Assembly: GCF_019443745.1 (NCBI RefSeq)
Contig: NZ_CP050948.1
Coordinates: 1,488,001 to 1,552,000, forward strand
Source of the DNA: Iamia sp. SCSIO 61187
Lineage (GTDB): Bacteria; Actinomycetota; Acidimicrobiia; Acidimicrobiales; Iamiaceae
Direction of reading: 5' to 3'
Length of the DNA: 64,000 nt
A program made the position numbers and the translations under genes. Within the stretch, counting starts at the first letter, position 1. The number at the start of each line of letters is the position of its first letter. The notes under the pieces were generated by a model that saw only the letters and a list, made by a program, of their open reading frames with translations, made no database searches and was not told where the DNA came from. This document shows, piece by piece, positions 56,806-64,000 of this stretch.

Positions 56806-59790
56806 GTGGGTAGCGTGCCGCGCGTGCCGGATGCGCTGGAGGACAGGGTCGCCGCCACCGCCCGCCGCATCGCCGCCCTGGGCGACGACGGCGGCAGCGC
56901 CGTCTACCGCATGTCGTGGTGGAGCGAGCGGCTCCTCGACTGGGCCATGGACCACCCCGAGTTCAAGGCCCAGCTCTTCCGGTTCGTCGACGTGTTCCCC
57001 GCTCTCGACGGCGACGACGACGTGGCCCGCCACCTAGGGGAGTACATGTCGGGCGTCGGCGTGCCCAAGGCCCTCGACCTCGGCGTCGACGTCGCCGACC
57101 ACGTGCCCTTCGGCAAGCGGGTCGAGGCCCGGGTCGCCCGCCGGAACATCACCCGGATGGCCGAGCAGTTCATCCTCGGCGAGACCGCGGCCGAGGCCGT
57201 CGAGGGGGCGAGCCGGCTGTGGGCCTCGGGCATCGCCACGACCGTCGACCTGCTGGGCGAGAAGACGATCGTCGCCGCCGAGGCCGACCGCTACGCCGCC
57301 CGGGTCATCGAGGTCCTCGACGCCCTGGCCGACGCCGCCCCGGGCTGGACCGACCAGCCGCTGCTCGAGGCCGACGACCTCGGCCCCCGCCCGCGGGTCA
57401 ACGTCAGCGTCAAGCCCACCGCCCTCGCCGTGCACTACGAGCCGCTCACCCGGGCCCACGGCCTGGCCTCGGCGCGCGAGCGGCTCCGCCGGATCTGCCT
57501 GCGGGCGGGGGAGCGGGGCGCCACCGTCCACGTCGACATGGAGCACGCCGACGTCAAGGACCTCACCCTCGGGCTGTTCCGCGACCTGGCCACCGACCCC
57601 GAGCTGTTCCACGTCGACCTCGGCGTCGTGATCCAGGCCTACCTGCGCGACAGCCGCGACGACCTGGCCGAGGTCATCGCCGTGTCGTCCCTGCGCCAGC
57701 GCCCGGTCACCGTCCGGCTGGTGAAGGGCGCCTACTGGGACACCGAGACGATCCAGGCCCGGGCCGCGGGCTGGCCCGTCCCCGTGTTCGAGGACAAGGA
57801 CGAGACCGACGCCAGCTACGAGCGCTGCGTCCGCCTCCTCCACGACCACCACGGTGCGGTGCGGGCCGCCTTCGCCAGCCACAACCTCCGGTCGCTGGCC
57901 TACGCGGTCGAGTACGCCCGGGAGTCGGGCATCCCCGACGAGGGCTACGAGATCCAGATGCTCCACGGGATGGCCGAGCCCATCCACCACGCCATCCGGC
58001 GCATGGGGTTGCGGCTGCGGGTGTACGCCCCCGTGGGCGAGCTGGTGCCGGGCATGGCCTACCTCGTGCGCCGCCTGCTGGAGAACACGAGCAACGAGTC
58101 CTTCGTCCGCCACCGCTTCGCCGAGGGCGACGACCTCGACAGCCTGATCGCCGCCCCCGACGTGGACACGATCCCGGGCCTGGACACCGTCGACCGGCGC
58201 GAGACCGACCCCTCCGATCCCGCCCCCTACGCCCCCGAGCCGCTGCGGGAGTGGCGCCGGCCCGCCCCCCGGGACGCGTTCGCGGCCGAGGTGGCGACGG
58301 CGGGCGAGGCCGACGTGCTCACCGTCCCCGCCGTCATCGCCGGAGAGCGGGTGCGCACCACGGCCACCATCGACTCGGTCGACCCCGACCGGCCCGACCG
58401 GGTCGTCGCCCGCGCCGCCGCCTGTGGCGCCTCCGAGGCCGACGACGCCGTGGCCGCCGCCGTCGCCGTCCAGGAGCGGTGGCGCTCCACCCCCGCCCCC
58501 GACCGGGCCGCCGTCCTGTTCCGGGCGGCGGCGTGGATGCGGGCCCGGCGCGACGCCCTCGCCGCCCGCCAGGTCCACGAGGTCGGCAAGCCGTGGGACC
58601 AGGCCGACGCCGACGTGTGCGAGGCCGTCGACTTCTGCGAGTACTACGCCCGCGAGATGCTGCGGCTCGACGCCGGCGGCCCGGTCCAGTCGCCGCCGGG
58701 CGAGGCGAACCGCCTGCGCTACGTGGGCAAGGGCGTCACCGCGGTCATCGCCCCGTGGAACTTCCCCCTCGCCATCCCCTGCGGGATGACCGCCGCCGCC
58801 CTGGTGGCCGGCAACCCCGTCGTCCTCAAGCCGGCCGAGCAGTCGCCGGGGGTGGCGTGGTCGCTGGTCGAGGCGTTCGAGGCGGCTGGGCTGCCGGCGG
58901 GCGTGCTCGGGTTCCTCCCCGGGCGGGGCGAGGACGTCGGCGCCCGCCTGGTCGAGCACCCCGACGTCGCCGTGATCGCCTTCACCGGGTCGCGCGAGGT
59001 GGGGCTGGCCATCAACGCCGCCGCCGCGGCCGTCCGCCCCGGCCAGCACCTGGTCAAGCGGGTGATCGCCGAGATGGGCGGCAAGAACGCCCTCGTCGTC
59101 GACGCCGACGTCGACCCCGACCAGGTCGTCCCCATCGCCCTGCGGTCGGCCTTCGCCTACGCCGGGCAGAAGTGCTCCGCCCTGTCCCGGCTGATCGTCC
59201 TCGACCGGGCGTGGGAGGCCGTCGTGCCCCGGCTGGTCGAGGCCACCCGCGAGCTGGTCGTCGGCCCCGCCGCCGAGATGGGCACCCAGGTCGGCCCGGT
59301 GATCGACGCCGACGCCTGGGAGCGGCTGCGGGGCGTGGTGGCGTCGGCCTCGTCCCACGGGACGGTGGCCCTGGCGCGCCACGACGTCCCCGACCGGGGC
59401 TGGTACGTGGGCCCCACCGTCGTCACCGACGTCGACCCGGCCTCGTCGCTGGCCCGGGAGGAGCACTTCGGGCCGGTCCTGTCCGTGCTGCGCGCCGCCG
59501 ACCTCGACGACGCCCTGCGGCTCGCCAACGACACCCCGTTCGCCCTCACCGCCGGGGTGTGCAGCCGCTCGCCGTCGACGGTCGAGCGGTGCGTGCGGGA
59601 GCTGCGGGCCGGCAACGTCTACGTCAACCGGGACATCACCGGCGCCGTCGTGGGCCGGCACCCCTTCGGCGGCTACGGCCTGTCGGGCGTCGGCTCCAAG
59701 GCCGGCGGCCCGGACTACCTGCACCAGCTCCTCGACCCCCGGGCCACCAGCGAGAACACCGTCCGCCAGGGCTTCGCCCCCGAGCCCTGA
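56806..59790 (+). CDS. putA: Bifunctional proline dehydrogenase / P5C dehydrogenase
   Basis: The 994-residue protein has the N-terminal FAD proline dehydrogenase barrel (about residues 40-470; VNVSVKPTAL, VRLVKGAYWDTE, LRLRVYAPVGEL) and the C-terminal aldehyde dehydrogenase (about 500-985; APWNFPLAIPCGM, EMGGKNALVV with catalytic Glu and AGQKCSALSR with catalytic Cys). It converts proline to glutamate via P5C, channeling the intermediate. No ribbon-helix-helix regulator domain is present. GTG 56806 is chosen, behind GGGAGGGG; GTG 56824 is an alternative. A stem-loop lies upstream. Confidence 0.93.
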   Translation: MGSVPRVPDALEDRVAATARRIAALGDDGGSAVYRMSWWSERLLDWAMDHPEFKAQLFRFVDVFPALDGDDDVARHLGEYMSGVGVPKALDLGVDVADHVPFGKRVEARVARRNITRMAEQFILGETAAEAVEGASRLWASGIATTVDLLGEKTIVAAEADRYAARVIEVLDALADAAPGWTDQPLLEADDLGPRPRVNVSVKPTALAVHYEPLTRAHGLASARERLRRICLRAGERGATVHVDMEHADVKDLTLGLFRDLATDPELFHVDLGVVIQAYLRDSRDDLAEVIAVSSLRQRPVTVRLVKGAYWDTETIQARAAGWPVPVFEDKDETDASYERCVRLLHDHHGAVRAAFASHNLRSLAYAVEYARESGIPDEGYEIQMLHGMAEPIHHAIRRMGLRLRVYAPVGELVPGMAYLVRRLLENTSNESFVRHRFAEGDDLDSLIAAPDVDTIPGLDTVDRRETDPSDPAPYAPEPLREWRRPAPRDAFAAEVATAGEADVLTVPAVIAGERVRTTATIDSVDPDRPDRVVARAAACGASEADDAVAAAVAVQERWRSTPAPDRAAVLFRAAAWMRARRDALAARQVHEVGKPWDQADADVCEAVDFCEYYAREMLRLDAGGPVQSPPGEANRLRYVGKGVTAVIAPWNFPLAIPCGMTAAALVAGNPVVLKPAEQSPGVAWSLVEAFEAAGLPAGVLGFLPGRGEDVGARLVEHPDVAVIAFTGSREVGLAINAAAAAVRPGQHLVKRVIAEMGGKNALVVDADVDPDQVVPIALRSAFAYAGQKCSALSRLIVLDRAWEAVVPRLVEATRELVVGPAAEMGTQVGPVIDADAWERLRGVVASASSHGTVALARHDVPDRGWYVGPTVVTDVDPASSLAREEHFGPVLSVLRAADLDDALRLANDTPFALTAGVCSRSPSTVERCVRELRAGNVYVNRDITGAVVGRHPFGGYGLSGVGSKAGGPDYLHQLLDPRATSENTVRQGFAPEP

Positions 59791-59802
59791 CCCCCCGCAA
59801 CC

Positions 59803-59971
59803 TTGTCCGGAACCCTGCCGAGGAGGGGGACTTCCGGACAAGGTTCGCCGGGGCCGCCGCAGCTTTGTCCGGAACCCTGCCGAGGAGGGGGACTTCCGGA
59901 CAAGGTTCGCCGGGGCCGCCGCAGCTTTGTCCGGAACCCTGCCGAGGAGGGGGACTTCCGGACAAGGTTCG
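59803..59971. repeat. Three tandem 62-bp repeats, each with an inverted repeat
   Basis: Units start at 59803, 59865 and 59927, with the last one cut short near 59971. Each contains TTGTCCGGAA and TTCCGGACAA as a 10-bp perfect inverted repeat (the first copy is 12 bp, CCTTGTCCGGAA / TTCCGGACAAGG), with a 19-base loop. The copies are nearly identical, so the array is young or maintained. It fills the gap between putA and the zinc-ribbon gene. Confidence 0.9.
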
Positions 59972-60037
59972 GGGTGGGGCGCCCGAGGTGGCGTCGACGG
60001 GTGGGCAGCGGGCCCGATCCGGGGTAGACGGTCTCCT

Positions 60038-61180
60038 GTGAGCGATCGCAGCTGCCCCTCGTGCCACGAACCGGTCCTCGCCCACCAGACCCTGTGCCCC
60101 GTGTGCCGCACCCCCGTGCCCTCGGAGGCGGGTCCGGTGGCGGCCGAGAGCACCGCCTTCACCTTCACCGCCCCGCCGCCCCGCCGCACCGCCCCGGCGG
60201 CGCCCCCGCCCCCCACCGCGGCGGGCGCACCGGGCGCGCCGGTGCCGGAGCCGACCGACGAGCCCGGCTACGTGGTGGGCACCGCCCCCGTCCCCGCCTG
60301 GGCCGCCCCGCCGGCGGCCGACCCGGCGGCCGGAGCGCCGGGCCCGGCCCCCCGACCGGAGCCCGAGCCCGTCCCGCCGCCCGAGCCCGGCCCATCCCCC
60401 GCTCCCGGCCCTGGGCCCCGGTCGGAGCCGGAGCCCTCGTGGGCCCCCCCATCGACGGGTGAGCCCGTCTCGGCGGAGCCGGACGCGGAACCGGTCGACC
60501 CGGGGACCGTCGGCCCGTTCGTCGTGGGCCCGTCGACCGCTGCCAGCACGGCCACCGCCCCCGAGCCCACCGCCCCGGCCGCCGACGCCACCGCCGTGCT
60601 CGGCGCCCCCGCCCCGGCGTGGGCCCCCGAGGCCGACGCCACCGCCGTGGGCCCGTCCCCGGCGGCGGCCCCCGCCGCAGCCGAGGCTCCGCCCGCCTGG
60701 GACCGCCCGGCGTGGGACCCGCTGGCGCCCGCCTCCCCGGGCGCGCCCGTCTCGGCCGGCACGCTGGGGACGCCGGGGGCGGCCGTGCTCGACGAGCGGG
60801 GCAACCTGCCCGGCGGGATCGTGGGCCTCGTCGCCGCCGCCCTCGTGACCATCGGCGTGTTCCTGCCGTGGATCGCCGTCGAGGGCCGCGACGTGTCGGG
60901 CTGGGCCGCCAGCGGCGACGCCAAGGTCCTGCTCGGCATCGCCGGCGTGGCCACCGTCATCGCCGCCCTCCTCATCGGCGGGGCCCGCTCGCTCGTCCTG
61001 CGGGTGGCGATGGTCGGGCTCGGCGTCGTGGCCCTCGGCCTCGGTGCGTTCGAGATCAGCAGCGCCAACGGCATCGAGGACTTCGACGTCAGCCTCGGCA
61101 CCGGCCTCTTCCTCGTGCTCGGCGGCGGCCTGGCCCTCGCCCTCGCCGGCGCCCTCACCCGCCACCGCCGCTTCCTCTGA
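60038..61180 (+). CDS. Zinc-ribbon, Pro/Ala-rich membrane protein
   Basis: The 380-residue protein starts with a zinc ribbon (CPSCHEPVLAHQTLCPVCRTP), followed by about 210 residues rich in Pro, Ala and Glu, and ends with four membrane spans (ILPGGIVGLVAAALVTIGVF-like onward). This layout is common for unnamed actinobacterial proteins. Function is unknown. The GTG at 60038 is the only sensible start for the ribbon. It begins 67 bp after the repeat array. Confidence 0.72.
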   Translation: MSDRSCPSCHEPVLAHQTLCPVCRTPVPSEAGPVAAESTAFTFTAPPPRRTAPAAPPPPTAAGAPGAPVPEPTDEPGYVVGTAPVPAWAAPPAADPAAGAPGPAPRPEPEPVPPPEPGPSPAPGPGPRSEPEPSWAPPSTGEPVSAEPDAEPVDPGTVGPFVVGPSTAASTATAPEPTAPAADATAVLGAPAPAWAPEADATAVGPSPAAAPAAAEAPPAWDRPAWDPLAPASPGAPVSAGTLGTPGAAVLDERGNLPGGIVGLVAAALVTIGVFLPWIAVEGRDVSGWAASGDAKVLLGIAGVATVIAALLIGGARSLVLRVAMVGLGVVALGLGAFEISSANGIEDFDVSLGTGLFLVLGGGLALALAGALTRHRRFL

Positions 61181-61205
61181 CCCAACCCGGCCGCGTGCCG
61201 AGGAC

Positions 61206-61225
61206 GGACCCGGGTGCCCGGGTCC
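61206..61225. terminator. Perfect hairpin between convergent genes
   Basis: GGACCCGGG and CCCGGGTCC are perfect inverted repeats with only two bases between them, 26 bp after the zinc-ribbon gene and 47 bp before the end of the convergent aminotransferase gene. It is a likely bidirectional terminator. Confidence 0.6.
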
Positions 61226-61271
61226 CTGCGATCGTCCCCGGCGGAGGGACGGGCGACGGCGAGGACGGGGG

Positions 61272-62384
61272 CTACAGGGCGACCAGGGCGGCGAGGGCGG
61301 CGTCGACGTCGGCCTCGTCGTTCCAGCCGGCGGGGGAGAACCGCACGCCCGGCCCGCGCGCCGACGCCACCACGTCGGCGGCCGCCAGCCGCGCCACGAC
61401 CCTGTCGGCCGGCTGACCCGGCACGACCACGGTCACCAGGGCGGAGCGGGCGCCGTCGCTCCGGGGCGAGACGACGTCGAGCCCGGCGGCGGCGCACCCG
61501 TCGGCCAGCCGGGTGGCGAGGTGGTCGACCCACGCCCACACGGCGTCGGCGCCGGCATCGGCGAGGAGGCCGAGCGCCGCCCCCCACGCCGCGACACCGG
61601 CGTGGTTGGGGGCGCCGGACTCGAGCCGGGCGGCGGTCTCCCCGGCGGCGAGCGAGCCCTTGCTGGCCGTCACGAGGGCGAGGCGCTGACGGAGGGACGG
61701 GGTGACGGCGAGGGCGCCGATCCCGTGCGGGCCGAGCAGCCACTTCTGGGACCCGGCCGCCGCGGCATCGACGCCCCACGCCGCCAGGTCGACCGGCAGC
61801 ACGCCGGCGCCCTGGATGAGGTCGACGCACAGGACGGCCCCGTGGGCGTGCACCACCTCGGCCAGGGCGGCCAGGTCGGTGCGCTCGCCGTCGTGGGCCT
61901 GGACCCACGACAGGGTCACGACCCGCACGTCGGTGCGGCCGTCGAGGGCGGCGGTGAGGGCCTCGGCGACCGACCCGCTCCCAGCGGCGACCCGCTCGAC
62001 GGTCGCCCCCCGGTGGGCCTGGGCCTCCCACGGCAGGATCGTCGTCGGGTGGTCGTCGGCGGGGACGAGCACCCGGTCGCCCTCCCGCCAGTCGAGCCCG
62101 GCCGCCACCAGCCCCAGCCCGTGGGTGGTGTTGGCGACGAGGGCCACGTCGTCGGTGTCGGTCCCCAGGAGGGCGGCGGCGCGGGCGCGGAGCGGGGCCC
62201 GGCGGGCGAGCCGGTCGTCGAGGGCGAGCGCCCCCCGCCGGGACGCGTCGCGGGCGTCGGCGGCGACGGCCTCGGCGGCGACGACGGGGAGCGGGCTGGC
62301 GTAGGCGCTGTCGAGGTAGACGAGCCTCTCCGATGCCGGGAACTGGTCGCGTGGGAGCGGCGGCCGGGTTGGTGGAGGGGGCAC
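61272..62384 (-). CDS. Class V aminotransferase (PLP-dependent)
   Basis: The 370-residue protein has the class V fold: VYLDSAYASPLPVV at the start, NTTHGLGLVAAGLDWREGDRVLVP, VLCVDLIQGAGVLPVDL with the PLP-binding Asp, and AGSQKWLLGPHGIGAL with the PLP lysine. APNHAGVAAWGAALGLLADAG follows. It resembles cysteine desulfurase or kynureninase-like relatives; the substrate is not clear, and no Fe-S assembly genes are near. The GTG at 62384 is chosen. Confidence 0.88.
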   Translation of the reverse strand: MPPPPTRPPLPRDQFPASERLVYLDSAYASPLPVVAAEAVAADARDASRRGALALDDRLARRAPLRARAAALLGTDTDDVALVANTTHGLGLVAAGLDWREGDRVLVPADDHPTTILPWEAQAHRGATVERVAAGSGSVAEALTAALDGRTDVRVVTLSWVQAHDGERTDLAALAEVVHAHGAVLCVDLIQGAGVLPVDLAAWGVDAAAAGSQKWLLGPHGIGALAVTPSLRQRLALVTASKGSLAAGETAARLESGAPNHAGVAAWGAALGLLADAGADAVWAWVDHLATRLADGCAAAGLDVVSPRSDGARSALVTVVVPGQPADRVVARLAAADVVASARGPGVRFSPAGWNDEADVDAALAALVAL

Positions 62385-62479
62385 GTGGCTAGTGTGCCGC
62401 CCGTCCCGCGAGGTGAGCGCGGGCCGTCGCCGGGCACCGGAAGCGGGCGGGCGGCGGACGCCGACATGAGGAGCCCCAC

Positions 62480-64000
62480 GTGCAGCGATTCTGGTCATGG
62501 CTCGCGGTGGAGCTCGGGAGGCGGGCGGGCCTGGTCTCGATCGTGGGCCTCGTGGTCACGGTCGCCCTGGGGCTCGGCATCACGCAGCTGGAGTTCGCCA
62601 CCGGGCAGGACAGCTACCTGAACAAGGGGGACCAGGTCGCCAAGGACAACGTGGCGTACCAGGACCTCTTCGGTGGCCAGATCATGATCGTGCTCTTCAC
62701 CATGGAGGAGGGCTCGACGGTCGTCGACCTGACGACCGGGGAGAACCGCGAGACCATCCTCGAGGCCACCGAGGAGATCGCCGCCAACCCGAACGTCGAG
62801 TCGGTGGTGACCCCGCTCACTGGCCTGGAGTTCTCCGACCGCCTCATCCAGAACTCCTACGCCGACCCGTCCGAGCGGGCCGGCCTGCCGACCGAGTCCG
62901 TGGCCGGCACCGTCCTCCAGGCGGCGATCGACGCCGAGGAGCCGGGCAGCGAGGAGCAGATCCTCCGCTACCTGGACCAGGATCGGACGGCGTGCCGCCT
63001 GCTGGGCATCGCCAACCCGCTGATCACCCCCGAGCAGGTGCCCGACGAGCGACGGGAGCCGTGCGACGAGCCCGGCTTCGACGCCGACGGCGACCTCGCC
63101 CCCGAGCCCGACGTGGCCGTCCTCACCAACCCCGAATGGGTCGACTTCCTGCTCCACGACAACACCGGCGAGATCCGCAAGTCACTGCGGACCTTCTTCC
63201 CCGACGACACCCACGCCCAGATGATCGTGCGGCTCAAGGGCAACGCCGACATCGAGGTCGAGGGGGCGGGCGCCGTCGCCGTCAAGGAGGTCTGGGAGGA
63301 CCGTGAGATCGAGGGGGCCGAGCTCACCGTGACCGGCGCCCCCGTCCTCCTCAAGGACATCAACGACTACCTCAAGGGCGGGATCCTGCGCCTCGGCGCC
63401 ATCGCCGTGGCGATCATGGTCCTGATCCTGCTGGTCCTCTTCGACGTGCGCTGGCGGCTGCTGCCCCTCGCGGTGGTGCTCGTCGGCGTCATCTGGGCCT
63501 TCGGCCTGGCCGGCTACCTCGGCATCCCCCTGTCGGTGGTGACCATCGCCGGGCTGCCGGTGATGCTCGGCGTGGGCATCGACTACGCGATCCAGATGCA
63601 CGCCCGGATCGAGGAGGAGGTGGTGATCGACCGGGCGTCGCACCCGATCCAGGAGACGGCGCGGAACCTGGGCCCGGCCCTGCTGGTCGTCACCTTCGAC
63701 GCCGTGTTCGCCTTCGCCGCCCTGCGCTTCGCCAAGGTCCCGATGATCCGGGACTTCGCCCTGCTCCTCTGCATCGGCGTCGCCGTGATCTGCCTCGGGT
63801 CGATCATCCTGCCGCTGGCCGCCCTCGGCATCCGCGAGTACCGGTCGCCGACCACCGGCCGCGACTTCCGCGAGGGCGCCCTGGGCCGCCTCACCGTGTG
63901 GCTGGGCTCGCTCTCGCCGCGGGTGGCCCCGCCGCTCATGGCCGCCAGCCTCGTGATCTTCGTCGGCGGGATCGTCGTGGAGGACAAGCTGACGCTCCAG
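62480..64000 (+). CDS. MMPL/RND-family exporter (partial)
   Basis: The reading frame is open from GTG 62480, six bases after GAGGAG, to the window end and encodes the first 507 residues. It has a first span near residue 18, a large extracytoplasmic domain, and a five-span RND block from about residue 297 (LPVMLGVGIDYAIQMHARIEEEV near residue 352, typical of MMPL and hopanoid-transporter HpnN-like proteins). It should export a lipid or hydrophobic compound. The second half lies beyond the window. Confidence 0.85.
   Translation, partial: MQRFWSWLAVELGRRAGLVSIVGLVVTVALGLGITQLEFATGQDSYLNKGDQVAKDNVAYQDLFGGQIMIVLFTMEEGSTVVDLTTGENRETILEATEEIAANPNVESVVTPLTGLEFSDRLIQNSYADPSERAGLPTESVAGTVLQAAIDAEEPGSEEQILRYLDQDRTACRLLGIANPLITPEQVPDERREPCDEPGFDADGDLAPEPDVAVLTNPEWVDFLLHDNTGEIRKSLRTFFPDDTHAQMIVRLKGNADIEVEGAGAVAVKEVWEDREIEGAELTVTGAPVLLKDINDYLKGGILRLGAIAVAIMVLILLVLFDVRWRLLPLAVVLVGVIWAFGLAGYLGIPLSVVTIAGLPVMLGVGIDYAIQMHARIEEEVVIDRASHPIQETARNLGPALLVVTFDAVFAFAALRFAKVPMIRDFALLLCIGVAVICLGSIILPLAALGIREYRSPTTGRDFREGALGRLTVWLGSLSPRVAPPLMAASLVIFVGGIVVEDKLTLQ

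Noticed and set aside
59803-59971. Considered a CRISPR array
   Set aside because: The units repeat directly with no unique spacers, the unit is 62 bp, and no cas gene is present.

Overview
The window is very GC-rich (third codon positions almost all G or C), uses many GTG starts, and is packed with 4-bp GTGA/ATGA overlaps. WhiB, a stand-alone ANTAR protein, DUF4214, DUF3618, DUF3224 and DUF2330 proteins, PAS-PP2C/STAS regulators and LPXTG-like tails point to an actinomycete. The flavour resembles the class Acidimicrobiia (Iamia-like), but that placement is an impression from gene content, not a search result. No phage, insertion sequence, integrase, rRNA or CRISPR is visible. One tRNA-Cys is present.

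Layout. (1) 1-16183: a plus-strand surface-polysaccharide region: a partial glycosyltransferase, an O-antigen-ligase/polymerase-like protein, a kinase-fold protein, a secreted propeller-FN3-DUF4214 protein with an LPXTG-like partner, a Wzz/BY-kinase-like protein without a Walker A lysine, several GT-C membrane glycosyltransferases and two alginate-lyase-like lipoproteins. (2) 16199-21507: aldo/keto reductase, aminoglycoside-phosphotransferase-like kinase, PAS-GAF-GGDEF cyclase, a TetR/GNAT divergent pair with twin operators, and a PAP2 phosphatase. (3) 21433-24412: a minus-strand operon of a rifampicin-phosphotransferase-like PEP-utilising enzyme and two membrane proteins. (4) 24648-31431: stress and dormancy style genes: tandem USP, PNPOx-like flavoprotein, STAS, WhiB, ANTAR, YbdK-type ligase, and a three-gene envelope-stress operon ending in a DUF3618 coiled-coil protein. 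Two DosR-like boxes lie here.

(5) 31485-35656: a LigD-like phosphoesterase-polymerase protein lacking the ligase domain, a YihY membrane protein and a FAD-Rieske oxidoreductase. (6) 35740-39700: divergent glycosyltransferase pair against a sulfotransferase/GT2 pair, with a perfect palindrome between them. (7) 39734-42530: RsbQ-like hydrolase, RsbP-like PAS-PP2C phosphatase, RsbW-like kinase and RsbV-like STAS protein, a complete partner-switching set with no sigma factor beside it. (8) 42565-54251: HrpA helicase, SRPBCC protein, DMFase-like protein, winged-helix and DUF3224 proteins opposite a frameshifted WYL regulator, a TOPRIM protein, and a ferredoxin/P450 pair behind an 18-bp palindrome. 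(9) 54309-64000: tRNA-Cys, DUF2330 and cupredoxin pair, bifunctional PutA, a zinc-ribbon membrane protein, a class V aminotransferase and the start of an MMPL exporter.

The most unusual material is between and inside genes: three tandem 62-bp units each with an inverted repeat (59803-59971), two tandem 34-bp palindromic units (46696-46763), and an identical 27-bp sequence occurring both in frame inside hrpA and at the start of the cupredoxin gene. All functional calls come from motif reading only; no database search was run.
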